Positions 27,844 through 37,670 of a stretch of 64,000 nucleotides of DNA are shown piece after piece. Source of the DNA: Sphingobacteriales bacterium (GTDB lineage: Bacteria; Bacteroidota; Bacteroidia; Chitinophagales; UBA2359); the NCBI GenBank assembly GCA_016711285.1, contig JADJTG010000017.1, forward strand, positions 1 to 64,000. Direction: 5' to 3'. The notes below the pieces were generated by a model. It saw nothing but the letters and a program-made list of their open reading frames with translations, did not search any database and was not told where the DNA came from. The position numbers and the translations under genes were made by a program. The first letter of the stretch is position 1. Each line of letters opens with the position of its first letter.

Positions 27844-29217
27844 ATGCAAGTAGAGATAAAAAACTTGGGCTATGTAGAAGAGGTAAGCATTGACCTCAGT
27901 AAAAATCTTACGGTATTGTGCGGACACAACAATACCGGAAAAACATATATAGCTTATGCAGTGTATGGGTTTTTGAAGTATATGGATCTTTTTACCCCCC
28001 CTGTTCCTTTAAAATTACCCCAAAGAGAAGATACATTTACATATGATCTTAGCAAAGAGCATGAACATACTACTACTATTGATGTAATAGACTATATAGT
28101 AAAAAATAATGATACTTATTTAAGGCTGCTTTCTACAACTTATTTTGTCACATTAATAGCCCAAGTTTTTGGAGTTGAAAAAAACTATTTCAAATCAACG
28201 GAAATCAAAATTAATCTGGACGACCTCCAAGAAACAGTATTATCAAAACAATATTTTTATACTTTTAAATATAGCAAATCTGATATTGAAGATGTTGACC
28301 TAGTTATAAAAAAAGATACAAATTCGCCGCTCTTAAAAATTGAACATCTTAATATAGAAAAAACAGAGGTAATTTTTGATGGATTAGTAGCTTCTTGTCT
28401 TAGAGGCTTTTTTTACAGCATTTTCCATCCAAAAAACACCTACATCGCCCCTGCCGAACGAATTGCGGTGAACATTTTTGCGAAAGAGCTTTCTTTAAAA
28501 AGAAGTGCCTTGATAGATGATATATTAGAACGCCAAAAAGACATTAAAAACCCCTTTGATTATATCAGCCGCCGCGCCACACGCTACCCTGCCCCTATAC
28601 GCGACAGTCTCGAAATTGCAGAAGACCTTGCCAATTTTTCTAAACAAAAAAGCAGTTTTAACGATTTTGCTGATGAAATAGAGCGTGAGATTTTAAAAGG
28701 ACAAGTGCTTGTTTCCAAAGAAGGAGAAGTAGAATTTATACCGAAAGGTACTAAAAAAACAAAATTACCTGTTCATCTGTCGGCTTCTGTGGTAAAATCG
28801 CTGGCAAGCTTGGTGATTTATTTTCGGCACATGGCTTCTGAAGGGGATTTTATTATCATAGACGAACCCGAAATGAGTTTGCACCCTGATAATCAAGTAC
28901 TGATGGCGCGCATTATTGCCAAAATCGTCAATAGAGGTTTTAAAGTGCTTATCAGCACCCACAGCGATTATATTGTGCGCGAACTCAACAATTTAATTAT
29001 GTTGCAGGCAAAACCCGCTTTTGCCAAGAAATATAAATACAGCGCGGATATGATGCTTGACCCCGAAAAAATCGCAGTGCTTTTGTTTCGAAACGACTCG
29101 CGCAAAGCCATTCCGATTTTGGTAGATACAAGCGGCTTTGAAATAGAAACGATGGATAGTGTTACGCATGAATTAAACCAAAGAACGCAGGATTTATATT
29201 TCAACGAAAAACCCTGA
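27844..29217 (+). CDS. AAA/ABC-type ATPase (RecF/OLD-like), first gene of a two-gene module
   Basis: A 457-residue SMC/ABC-class ATPase with Walker A CGHNNTGKT at about residues 27-35 and Walker B DFIIIDEPEMSLHPDNQ at about 334-350. The H-loop-like VLISTHSDYIVRELNNL is at about 367-383. Between the two halves lie about 290 residues of variable, AT-rich sequence, with a conserved LSASVVKSLASLVIYFRHMA signature before Walker B. No TOPRIM, HNH or membrane segment is present. Base composition of 28010-28420 is clearly lower in GC than flanking genes, suggesting acquisition. The next gene starts 5 bp after its stop. ATPases of this class power many phage-defence modules (Septu, PARIS, Gabija), but also housekeeping repair. 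Confidence 0.85.
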   Translation: MQVEIKNLGYVEEVSIDLSKNLTVLCGHNNTGKTYIAYAVYGFLKYMDLFTPPVPLKLPQREDTFTYDLSKEHEHTTTIDVIDYIVKNNDTYLRLLSTTYFVTLIAQVFGVEKNYFKSTEIKINLDDLQETVLSKQYFYTFKYSKSDIEDVDLVIKKDTNSPLLKIEHLNIEKTEVIFDGLVASCLRGFFYSIFHPKNTYIAPAERIAVNIFAKELSLKRSALIDDILERQKDIKNPFDYISRRATRYPAPIRDSLEIAEDLANFSKQKSSFNDFADEIEREILKGQVLVSKEGEVEFIPKGTKKTKLPVHLSASVVKSLASLVIYFRHMASEGDFIIIDEPEMSLHPDNQVLMARIIAKIVNRGFKVLISTHSDYIVRELNNLIMLQAKPAFAKKYKYSADMMLDPEKIAVLLFRNDSRKAIPILVDTSGFEIETMDSVTHELNQRTQDLYFNEKP

Positions 29218-29222
29218 ACGGA

Positions 29223-29755
29223 ATGAAACCCGATATTTTTTTGCAAACTATATCCGACATCATCAATATCACATACAAAGTTTCTTTTCGGGGGCTAATG
29301 CTACACTGAAACACAGTAGCGGTGATGAAATAAAACTGAATAAACAAGGAAAATTTTTATGTTTGAGTTTTGATAACGTGAAAAATCATTTTCCTTTTTT
29401 TAATATGAAGGAAGAAAATTTATGCAAAATTTCCGACTACTATATTTTTTATCCAAAACAAGATCAGTTTTTTGTTTTTATTATAGAGTTGAAAACAACC
29501 AATCCTACTGGTGCTATGAAACAAGTTCGGGCAGGTTATGAATTCTGTAAATATATTTGCCAAACAGCCAAGCGTTTGCATAATTACCCTCAAAATATAG
29601 ACATACAATATCGCGGGTTGGTACTTTCTAAAAAAACATATTCGGGCGGCAGCAAACCTGACAATTTTTATCAGACTGACCCGCTTGCAACAGAATTGCA
29701 ACATCAGCATTTGCCCGAAAAACAATCTATTAACCTTGAAATATTAGCTTACTAA
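29223..29755 (+). CDS. PD-(D/E)XK-like partner protein of the ATPase, frame-disrupted
   Basis: From ATG at 29223 the frame gives MKPDIFLQTISDIINITYKV and is broken in a G-run at about 29290. One extra G would restore it to run through to 29755, making a 177-residue protein. The core reads ISDYYIFYPKQDQ then FFVFIIELKTTNP. This is an Asp about 20 residues before an E-L-K on a beta strand, the layout of a PD-(D/E)XK nuclease site, followed by a helix (MKQVRAGYEFCKYICQTAK). I recognise no named family. The tight coupling to the ATPase suggests an effector nuclease for which the ATPase is sensor or motor. That role is inference. Confidence 0.6.
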
Positions 29756-29791
29756 AAAACAAATAAAAACAAATTTCACTCCAAACAATAT

Positions 29792-31534
29792 ATGTACAGA
29801 ACCCACACTTGCGGCGAATTGCGTCCGCAACATATTTCTCAGCAAATAACGCTCGCCGGTTGGGTGCAGCGTGTTCGCGAATTTGGTGCGATGGTTTTTG
29901 TTGACCTGCGCGACCGCTACGGCATCACCCAGCTTGTTTTCAGCAACGAACACAATGCTACTCTCTGCGAGCAAGCCAAAACATTAGGGCGCGAATTTGT
30001 GATTCAGGCGCAGGGTACGGTGCGCGAGCGCAGCAGCAAAAACGCCAACCTGCCCACCGGCGATGTAGAACTGTTGGTGAATAGCCTCAGCGTACTCAAC
30101 AAATCTAAAACGCCTCCCTTTACGATTGAAGATGATACAGACGGCGGCGAAGATTTGCGTATGAAATACCGCTATTTGGATTTGCGCCGCAATCCTATAC
30201 AAAAAAACCTCATTTTGCGCCACCGCATTGCACAGGAAACGCGCCGCTACCTCAGCGAAAACAATTTTTTGGAAATAGAAACGCCTTATCTCATCAAATC
30301 AACGCCCGAAGGTGCGCGTGATTTTGTAGTACCCAGCCGCCTGAACGAAGGACAATTTTATGCCCTGCCGCAATCGCCGCAAACGTTCAAGCAACTACTG
30401 ATGGTGAGCGGCTACGACCGCTATTTTCAGATTGTGCGCTGCTTCCGCGATGAAGACCTGCGTGCCGACCGCCAGCCCGAATTTACACAAATAGACTGCG
30501 AAATGGCTTTTGTGAAGCAGGAAGATGTGCTGAACACCTTTGAAGGGCTGATGCGCCATATTTTGAAATATGTGCACGGCGTGGAAGTGGGCGATTTTCC
30601 GCGTATGACCTACGATGATGCTATGCGCATCTACGGCAGCGACAAACCCGACATTCGCTTCGGTATGCAGTTTGTGGAATTGAACGAAGTGACAAAAGGA
30701 AAAAACTTTCCGGTATTTGACGATGCTGAACTCGTAGTGGGCATTTGCGCACAGGGCTGTGCCGAATTTACACGCAAACAAATTGACGAACTCACCGACT
30801 ACATCAAGCGTCCGCAAGTGGGCGCAAAAGGTTTGGTGTGGGTAAAATACAATGCTGATGGCACGTTGAAATCTTCGGTAGATAAATTTTACAGCGAAGC
30901 CGACCTGCGCGAGTGGGCGCAAAAAATGAATGCCCAACCCAACGATTTGCTGCTGATTTTGGCGGGCGAAACCGACAAAACACGCAAACAACTCAATATA
31001 TTGCGCCTTGAAATGGGCGACCGCTTGGGCTTGCGCAAAAAAGACGATTTTAAATTTTTATGGGTAATTGATTTTCCTTTGTTGGAGTGGGACGAAGAAG
31101 AAAAACGCTGGGCGGCTTGTCATCACCCTTTTACTTCACCGAAAAAGGAAGATATGGCAAAAATGCACAGCGACCCCGGAGCCGTGCGTGCCAATGCTTA
31201 TGATATGGTACTCAACGGCACAGAAATCGGCGGCGGCTCTATTCGTATCCACGACCGCGCTTTACAGCAGCAATTATTTGAATTGTTGGGTATGGACGAG
31301 GAGGAGTTTATGGGTAAATTTGGATTTTTGCTCGGAGCTTTTGAATTTGGTGCGCCGCCGCATGGTGGTTTAGCTTTCGGCTTCGACCGCTTATGTGCGC
31401 TGATGGGCGGTGCTGATGCTATCCGCGATTTTATTGCTTTCCCTAAAAACAATTCCGGCAGAGATGTGATGATTGATGCGCCTTCACCGATTGATGATAA
31501 ACAATATAAAGAATTGCATATCAAGCCTTTGTAG
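29792..31534 (+). CDS. aspS: Aspartate--tRNA ligase
   Basis: A class II aminoacyl-tRNA synthetase that charges tRNA-Asp. The 580-residue bacterial type shows the N-terminal OB fold (ITLAGWVQRVREFGAMVFVD), motif 1, motif 2 (YFQIVRCFRDEDLRADRQPEF), the bacterial GAD insertion domain (about 290-400), CHHPFTSP and motif 3 (GLAFGFDRLCALMGG). The frame is intact. A terminator follows. Confidence 0.97.
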   Translation: MYRTHTCGELRPQHISQQITLAGWVQRVREFGAMVFVDLRDRYGITQLVFSNEHNATLCEQAKTLGREFVIQAQGTVRERSSKNANLPTGDVELLVNSLSVLNKSKTPPFTIEDDTDGGEDLRMKYRYLDLRRNPIQKNLILRHRIAQETRRYLSENNFLEIETPYLIKSTPEGARDFVVPSRLNEGQFYALPQSPQTFKQLLMVSGYDRYFQIVRCFRDEDLRADRQPEFTQIDCEMAFVKQEDVLNTFEGLMRHILKYVHGVEVGDFPRMTYDDAMRIYGSDKPDIRFGMQFVELNEVTKGKNFPVFDDAELVVGICAQGCAEFTRKQIDELTDYIKRPQVGAKGLVWVKYNADGTLKSSVDKFYSEADLREWAQKMNAQPNDLLLILAGETDKTRKQLNILRLEMGDRLGLRKKDDFKFLWVIDFPLLEWDEEEKRWAACHHPFTSPKKEDMAKMHSDPGAVRANAYDMVLNGTEIGGGSIRIHDRALQQQLFELLGMDEEEFMGKFGFLLGAFEFGAPPHGGLAFGFDRLCALMGGADAIRDFIAFPKNNSGRDVMIDAPSPIDDKQYKELHIKPL

Positions 31535-31564
31535 TTCTTTTTATCTATAAATATTTTGCATTGT

Positions 31565-31612
31565 AAAAGCAGAAAGAGCCGTTGTTTCCAACGACTCTTT
31601 TGCTTTTTTTTA
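31565..31612. terminator. Terminator between aspS and the NSS transporter
   Basis: AAAAGCAGAAAGAGCCGTTG pairs with 31589-31607 with two imperfections, around a TTTC loop, with a T-run on the right. It can serve both convergent genes. Confidence 0.85.
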
Positions 31613-31626
31613 CATCATTTTTTCAA

Positions 31627-33144
31627 TCAATGAAAGCGATTTTCACGCAGCCGCTTTTGATAAGCCACCCATACTAAATAGCAAATTCCCAAAAACAGCA
31701 GCAACAAGCCCAAGCGCGACATTTGCACATATATATTGGCAGGGTTGCTGATTTTTTCCCAAATCACCGGAATATTTCCTACAAAAACAACCAATAAAAA
31801 CAAAGGTGTGATGTATTTTATAATAAATTTAAAAATTTCGGGTACTTCGATATCCGCTCCCATTGTAATTTCGTGCCAGCCTTTTTTCATACCGAATACC
31901 CAGGCAAACAAAATTGTTTCGAACAAAGCAAATACCACCAATGAAAATGTACCCGCCCAATAGTCGTATTCATCAAAAACACCTTCTTTAAAATATAATA
32001 CCGTAGGCAAGCCCAGAATAAGCACACAAGCCCCGAATGCCCAAGCTGCATTTTTGCGTTTCCAGCCAAATTCATCTTGCAAAAATCCCATACAGGGTGT
32101 TCCCATTGCCAAAGAAGAGGTGATGCCCGCAAAAAACAAGAGTCCGAACCACATCACGCCCGAAAAAGTAGCCATCAGCGCACCCCACTGCTGAAATAAA
32201 TAAGGCAGCGTTTTGAAACCCAATCCCAAGCCGCCGGTTTTAGTCATTTCAATAACGCGGTCGATGCCCAAATAACCCACCGAAATCGGAATAAGGATAG
32301 CACTGCCGAGTACCACTTCCACAAATTCGTTCATCCAGCCCGCACTCATGGCATTAAGGGCGATATCGTCTTTGCCTTTTATATAGGAAGCATAGCACTG
32401 AATACTGCCCATACCCACCGAAAGCGTGAAGAAAATTTGTCCGGCGGCAGCCATCCATACTTTGGCGTTCCAGATGGAGGAGAAGTCGGGAGTCCACAAA
32501 AAGTTTAAACCCACTGCACCATCATTCACGGCTCCGTGTGTGCCGGCTTGGAGCGTGATGCCCTGAACCGCCAAAAAAACCCCGAACACAATTAGCAAAG
32601 GCATACCGATTTTGGCGACTTTTTCTACGCCGCCGCTCAAGCCGCGCGAAAGAATCCAAGTGTTGAGCAGCAAACAAATAATCCAGAAAACAACAGGCTC
32701 GGCAGTATTGAGCGCAATATAGTTATCAAAAAAAGCCGCTACGCTATCCGAACTTTGCCCCGCAAAAGACCCCACCACAGAATGATACACATAGCTGAGT
32801 GTCCAGCTTTCCAAGTAGCAATAATAAGCCGCCACCGCCAAATTGGTAAAAATACCGAATACACCGATATATTTCCAAAAGCTGCGTTTATCCATACTAC
32901 CCAAAATAAAAGGCGTGGAATGATGCCCGTGTCTGCCGCCAAAACGCCCCATAGCCCACTCGACATACAAAAGCGGAATGCCCATCAGCACAAAACATAC
33001 CAAATACGGCACAATAAATGCGCCGCCGCCATTTTGAATAGCTTGTACGGGAAAGCGCAAAAAATTGCCCAAACCTACGGCATTGCCCGCCATTGCCAAC
33101 ACCAAGCCCACGCGCGTACCCCACGATTCTTTGTTTGCTGTCAT
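31627..33144 (-). CDS. Sodium-dependent transporter, NSS family
   Basis: A 505-residue LeuT-fold sodium symporter with about 12 helices. The N-terminal WGTRVGLVLAMAGNAVGLGN and FLRFPVQAIQNGGGAFIVPY, containing the helix-1 sodium/substrate-site residues, is the family hallmark. The bacterial helix-6 region FFTLSVGMGSIQCYASY and the helix-8 GITSSLAMGTPCMGF follow. Bacterial homologues import amino acids, and tryptophan, tyrosine or leucine types occur. The substrate cannot be told here. It starts with ATG at 33144. Confidence 0.93.
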   Translation of the reverse strand: MTANKESWGTRVGLVLAMAGNAVGLGNFLRFPVQAIQNGGGAFIVPYLVCFVLMGIPLLYVEWAMGRFGGRHGHHSTPFILGSMDKRSFWKYIGVFGIFTNLAVAAYYCYLESWTLSYVYHSVVGSFAGQSSDSVAAFFDNYIALNTAEPVVFWIICLLLNTWILSRGLSGGVEKVAKIGMPLLIVFGVFLAVQGITLQAGTHGAVNDGAVGLNFLWTPDFSSIWNAKVWMAAAGQIFFTLSVGMGSIQCYASYIKGKDDIALNAMSAGWMNEFVEVVLGSAILIPISVGYLGIDRVIEMTKTGGLGLGFKTLPYLFQQWGALMATFSGVMWFGLLFFAGITSSLAMGTPCMGFLQDEFGWKRKNAAWAFGACVLILGLPTVLYFKEGVFDEYDYWAGTFSLVVFALFETILFAWVFGMKKGWHEITMGADIEVPEIFKFIIKYITPLFLLVVFVGNIPVIWEKISNPANIYVQMSRLGLLLLFLGICYLVWVAYQKRLRENRFH

Positions 33145-33322
33145 AGAATATTAATCGTAATTTATTTGATAATTCAGTGTAAAAACGATGATATATTTTC
33201 TTCTATACCCGAAAGATATAGCAGCCAAAATAAACATTTTTTATTATAAATCTAAATATCATTTTTTTTATTTAATTATTGCAAAAATTGTTTCCCGAAC
33301 TCCGAATGGCAGTAATTGAATA

Positions 33323-34141
33323 TCAATATAAGATTTTAGACTTTGTGCAGACGGGTTTTTGAAAATCGTCATCAGTTAGTTCAAAGCAGTGTATTGATGA
33401 TTGATTTTTTTGCTCCGGTTTATTGCAAAACAAATACAAACAAATTAGAAATACCCACTCTAAAGGTTTCATCAAAATATAAGTTGTATTTGAAAGGGCT
33501 ACCGTATTTATTTTCTTTGAAAGGTTGTATCCGTATTTGTCGTAGCAGGTTCTGATGAAATAGTGTGCTTTGGGGGATACATCTTGAATCAGCTCTTCAA
33601 ATGCGTTTGCTATGAGCAATTGTCTGTTTACTATGATGGTTTTACCGTTTCTTTGCCCAAATCGTATGGGTTTTACTATTTTTGGGTGTCCTGCTGCTGC
33701 AACAGTGCATAAATAATGCCCTGTTGTGTGTTCAAGAATCGGCGGGTGAGTTTGCTGCGATAATTTCCAGGTTGCCGTGTCGGTAAACACTTTTATAATT
33801 GAGTTGCTGTCTTGTCCAAACAAAATTAAAATCAGCGTTACCATGAAAAAAACAGGAAACATCAATAAAAATATCCAAAATGGATTTCTGCTTTTTGTAG
33901 CCAAAAAATTATTCAGATAGTTTAGGATTTTATTAGAGTATTTCCTTTCAAAGGTTTCGTTGATTTCTTGAATGGTAGCTTTATAGATAAAATAAACACC
34001 CAGCGCAATACTCAACAATGGAGCAAATAAAAATAGATTTTGTCCGTCATTGCTATATGTATCTAATGTTTCAGTATTATGAACAGATACTTGAAATAAA
34101 ATAGCAACACTCAATAATACGCCCAATAAAATAAAAATCAA
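33323..34141 (-). CDS. Membrane protein, DUF6688-like
   Basis: A 272-residue protein with four to five hydrophobic helices (ILLGVLLSVAILFQVSV, LFLFAPLLSIALGVYFIY, FWIFLLMFPVFFMVTLIL, plus WVFLICLYLF). Between them lies a conserved soluble stretch, HYLCTVAAAGHPKIVKPIRF, with KTIIVNRQLLIANAFEELIQD and MKPLEW. From memory this stretch matches the DUF6688 family of Bacteroidetes and other bacteria, whose function is unknown. The conserved His, Cys and Lys-Arg residues suggest a catalytic or binding site at the membrane surface. No partner genes are adjacent. Confidence 0.65.
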   Translation of the reverse strand: MIFILLGVLLSVAILFQVSVHNTETLDTYSNDGQNLFLFAPLLSIALGVYFIYKATIQEINETFERKYSNKILNYLNNFLATKSRNPFWIFLLMFPVFFMVTLILILFGQDSNSIIKVFTDTATWKLSQQTHPPILEHTTGHYLCTVAAAGHPKIVKPIRFGQRNGKTIIVNRQLLIANAFEELIQDVSPKAHYFIRTCYDKYGYNLSKKINTVALSNTTYILMKPLEWVFLICLYLFCNKPEQKNQSSIHCFELTDDDFQKPVCTKSKILY

Positions 34142-34588
34142 TGAAAGTGTTAGCGTTTAATGGTCCATAAGGCAGTTTACAATAAGCTTTAATACAAAAT
34201 TAACATCATTGTAATATCTTGAACGTTTAAAAAATAAAATTGCTACTTCAAAAAGGCATTTCTTTACCCAAAAACAAGATGTGATAATATCACCTTATAT
34301 CTATAGTCATCAATTGGATTTAATAAATTATAGAGTTGTATTTGTCATCATTCCACTTACAAAGAATTTAACGAAAAATATATAGAATTCCAATTACAAT
34401 TGTTTACAGGTTACTGCATTTGCATTTTTCTTTAATAGTTTTACCGTTGCAATGGAAGACCACCAAGCCTAAAAATAAGTCAAAACAATAACAACAATTA
34501 AAATAAATTGTGCATTATCATTTAACTGCGAGGTTAAAATTCATTTGATAACTGTATGTCCATCTACCTAAATTTAAACTGTTTTCCC
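34142..34588. other. AT-rich gene-free region
   Basis: About 450 bp without a supported gene. The only structure I see is a 13-bp perfect palindrome GTGATA-A-TATCAC at 34281-34293, about 140 bp upstream of the DUF6688-like gene. It is of operator size, but no regulator is known. No terminator and no TAnnTTTG box stands out. Confidence 0.35.
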
Positions 34589-35263
34589 TCACGCTTCGCT
34601 GCTTTTTCCGCCCACTACCACCACTATTTCGCCTTTCACGCCTTTTTGCCTGAAATATTCCAACACTTCGGCGGCAGTACCCCGCTTAATTTCTTCGTGC
34701 AGTTTGCTCAATTCTCGTGCCACCGCCACGGGGCGTTCGTCGCCACAAAAAATCGTCACCTCCTCCAACAAATGCGTCAAACGAAAAGGCGACTCGTAAA
34801 ACACCAACGTGCGCTCTTCCTCCTTGAGTTGCAGCCAACGACTTTTGCGCCCTTTTTTATGTGGCAAAAAACCTTCAAAAATGAAGCGGTCGCAGGGCAA
34901 AGCCGAAGCCACTAATGCAGGCACAAAAGCGGTAGCCCCGGGCAGGCACTCTACTGCTATATCCGCTTGCACGGCGGCACGCACCAACAAAAATCCCGGG
35001 TCGGAGATGGCAGGCGTACCGGCATCGCTCACCAACGCAATGTGTTTGCCGCTTTTGAGTTGCTCTATATATTTTGCCAAAGCCGCATGTTCGTTGTGGG
35101 CATGAAAAGAAGCCGTAGGCACTGCAATTTGATAATGTTGCAATAATTTGGCAGTGGTGCGCGTATCTTCGGCAAGTATTAAATCGGCGCGGCGCAGCGT
35201 ATCCAAGGCACGCAGCGTAATATCTGCCAGATTTCCGACAGGGGTAGGAACAATATGTAGCAT
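34589..35263 (-). CDS. rsmI: 16S rRNA (cytidine(1402)-2'-O)-methyltransferase
   Basis: RsmI methylates the 2'-OH of C1402 in 16S rRNA using SAM. The 224-residue protein opens with LHIVPTPVGNLADITLRALD, then AEDTRTTAKLLQHY, ALVSDAGTPAISDPGFLLVR (SAM loop) and VECLPGATAFVPALVASALP. The C-terminal part has RFIFEGFLPHKKG and LVFYESPFRL. Family length is normally 220-290; this is the short form lacking an extra C-terminal domain. Confidence 0.95.
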   Translation of the reverse strand: MLHIVPTPVGNLADITLRALDTLRRADLILAEDTRTTAKLLQHYQIAVPTASFHAHNEHAALAKYIEQLKSGKHIALVSDAGTPAISDPGFLLVRAAVQADIAVECLPGATAFVPALVASALPCDRFIFEGFLPHKKGRKSRWLQLKEEERTLVFYESPFRLTHLLEEVTIFCGDERPVAVARELSKLHEEIKRGTAAEVLEYFRQKGVKGEIVVVVGGKSSEA

Positions 35264-35397
35264 CTCTTATCTCTTTGGTATAATTGAGTTGGAAAGCAAA
35301 ATTAACATTTTATGCAGCAAAGCAAGCGCAAAAGGCGATTATCTCGTAAAATTCAAAATTATCGGCTTATCTTTTAAGCGATTTTTGCTTGCATCTT

Positions 35398-37464
35398 ATG
35401 ACAACACATTCTACCTTTCAGCAGGCTGTTTTGCAGGGTATTCCCCAAGAACTGCCTCCGCTCCCACCCTACGACCCGCGCATCAACCACGCGCCCAAGC
35501 GCGATGTTTCTGCCCTTACGCTCAAAGATAAAAAACTGGCACTCGCCAACGCTTTGCGCTATTTTTCGGCGGCGCACCACGCCACGCTCGCACCCGAATT
35601 TTTGCAGGAATTAGAGCAATACGGACGTATTTATATGTACCGTTTTCGCCCCACCTACGCCATTCAGGCGCGGCATATCGACGAATTTCCGCATCGCTCC
35701 AAACAAGCCGCCGCCATTATGCTCATGCTCTCCAATAATCTCAGCGATGCTGTGGCGCAGCACCCCCACGAACTCATCACTTACGGCGGCAATGGTGCGG
35801 TGTTTCAAAACTGGGCGCAATACCTCCTCACGATGCAATACCTCGCTACCATGACAGACGACCAAACCTTGGTGCTGTATTCAGGACACCCACTCGGTTT
35901 GTTTCCTTCGCACCCCGAAGCACCGCGCGTGGTGGTGAGCAATGGTATGATGATTCCGAATTTCAGTAAAGACCAAGACTGGAATTATTTTAATGCTCTC
36001 GGTGTAACACAATACGGACAAATGACTGCTGGCTCGTTTATGTATATAGGTCCGCAGGGAATTGTGCACGGCACTACCCTCACGGTACTCAATGCGGCAC
36101 GCCTGTTGGAACAACGCCGAAACGGTGGCGACCACACCCCTGCTTTTACTTCTTTGAGCGGCAAATTATTTGTAACCTCCGGCTTGGGCGGTATGTCGGG
36201 CGCACAGGCAAAGGCGGCGGTGATTACAGGTTGCGTAGGGCTGATTGCAGAAATCAATCCCAAAGCTATTCAACAACGCTGCAACGACGGTTATGTACAA
36301 GTTGCCAATGTGTTCAGCGATTTGGAATTGCTCATTCCGCGCTTGCGGGCTGCCCTCCAAACGGGCGAAGCTGTTGCTTTGATTTATCAGGGAAATATTG
36401 TGGATTTGTGGCAAAAATTATACGATGAAAATATCACCCCCGATTTGGGCAGCGACCAAACCTCTTTGCACAATCCTTGGTCGGGCGGCTATTATCCGGC
36501 GGGTATGCCTTTTGAAACAGCACAAGCGATGATTGCCGAGCAGCCGCAGTCATTCAAAGCAGCAGTGCAGGCAACTTTGTGCCGCCATGTGGAGCTGATT
36601 AATGCCGTGAGTGCGCGAGGCATGTATTTTTTTGATTATGGAAATGCTTTTTTGAAGCAGGCACACGATGCAGGTGCTGATATTGATACGCCTGATGGTG
36701 CTTTTAAATATCCTTCGTATGTGCAGGATATTATGGGACCTTTGTGTTTTGATTATGGCTTTGGTCCTTTCAGGTGGGTGTGTTGCTCCAACGATGCCGC
36801 CGACTTGCGGCGCAGCGACCACATTGCAGCACAGGTATTGCGCCAATTGCTGCAAGAAGCTCCGCCCGATATTCGCCAGCAATTACAGGATAATCTGCTG
36901 TGGATAGAGCAAGCCGAAGCCAACCGCTTGGTGGCGGGTTCGCAGGCACGCATTTTATATGCCGATGACGAAGGTCGCCGCCGTATTGCGCAGGCATTTA
37001 ATGATGCAATTGCCAAAGGCGAAATTTCAGCACCTATCGTGTTGGGGCGCGACCACCACGATGTGTCGGGTACAGACTCGCCCTACCGCGAAACGAGTAA
37101 TATTTACGATGGTTCGCAATTTACGGCGGATATGGCTATCCATAATGTAATTGGCGATGCGTTCAGAGGGGCAACTTGGGTGAGTATTCACAATGGCGGC
37201 GGTGTGGGCTGGGGCAATGTTATCAATGGCGGCTTCGGTATGGTACTCGATGGCAGCGAAGCGGCAACACGGCGATTACAGAATATGTTGTATTGGGACG
37301 TAAACAATGGCATTGCACGCCGTTCGTGGGCACGCAATGCGGGGGCGCGTTTTGCGATAGAGCGTGCTATGAAAAAAAATCCGCAGTTGCAGGTGACGCT
37401 ACCTCATTTGGTTGAAAACACTTTTTTGGAAGATATATTTTCGCACCCGAATAAGCAGCAATAG
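35398..37464 (+). CDS. hutU: Urocanate hydratase
   Basis: HutU converts urocanate to imidazolone propionate in histidine breakdown, using tightly bound NAD+. The 688-residue protein has the catalytic/NAD regions LYSGHPLGLFPSHPEAPRVV, TSGLGGMSGAQAKAAVITG, the GNIVDLWQKLYDE stretch and RWVCCSNDAADLRRSD, with the Cys near the NAD site. The C-terminal part has RDHHDVSGTDSPYRET and HNGGGVGWGN. It is longer than the ~555-residue proteobacterial enzyme because of internal insertions, as is usual in Bacteroidetes. The ATG at 35398 is preferred over TTG at 35389. No hutH, hutI or hutG lies nearby. Confidence 0.94.
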   Translation: MTTHSTFQQAVLQGIPQELPPLPPYDPRINHAPKRDVSALTLKDKKLALANALRYFSAAHHATLAPEFLQELEQYGRIYMYRFRPTYAIQARHIDEFPHRSKQAAAIMLMLSNNLSDAVAQHPHELITYGGNGAVFQNWAQYLLTMQYLATMTDDQTLVLYSGHPLGLFPSHPEAPRVVVSNGMMIPNFSKDQDWNYFNALGVTQYGQMTAGSFMYIGPQGIVHGTTLTVLNAARLLEQRRNGGDHTPAFTSLSGKLFVTSGLGGMSGAQAKAAVITGCVGLIAEINPKAIQQRCNDGYVQVANVFSDLELLIPRLRAALQTGEAVALIYQGNIVDLWQKLYDENITPDLGSDQTSLHNPWSGGYYPAGMPFETAQAMIAEQPQSFKAAVQATLCRHVELINAVSARGMYFFDYGNAFLKQAHDAGADIDTPDGAFKYPSYVQDIMGPLCFDYGFGPFRWVCCSNDAADLRRSDHIAAQVLRQLLQEAPPDIRQQLQDNLLWIEQAEANRLVAGSQARILYADDEGRRRIAQAFNDAIAKGEISAPIVLGRDHHDVSGTDSPYRETSNIYDGSQFTADMAIHNVIGDAFRGATWVSIHNGGGVGWGNVINGGFGMVLDGSEAATRRLQNMLYWDVNNGIARRSWARNAGARFAIERAMKKNPQLQVTLPHLVENTFLEDIFSHPNKQQ

Positions 37465-37561
37465 AAATCAAGGTGTAAGGGGTTTTCTTTGAGGCTATTA
37501 GAAAAGCAGAGAAGTTACTAACATCGCCGTATTGCACGACTGCATTGGAGTCTGTAAAATA

Positions 37562-37670
37562 AACTTTGACAAAGTTGTGACCGAAGCCGATAACGAACCC
37601 GAGGCACTTTAAAAAAAACCTGTTAATCATTTAATCATAAAAATCAAGGTTCAGACAATTTTTAGGTGAA
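37562..37670 (+). repeat. Direct repeat, copy 1, flanking the tandem array
   Basis: The copy reads AACTTTGACAAAGTT, TGACCGAAGCCGAT, GCACTTTAAAAA, AATCAT and AAATCAAGGTTCAGA, then TAGGTG, in that order. The same blocks recur in the same order at 38214-38307. In one frame it ends a coding-like text (FDKVVTEADNEPEAL, stop), suggesting that the repeat contains the decayed end of a gene. Confidence 0.65.

Noticed and set aside
34281..34293. CRP/FNR-type operator
   Set aside because: The palindrome GTGATAATATCAC is suggestive, but one half-site match without a regulator or clear promoter is not enough.
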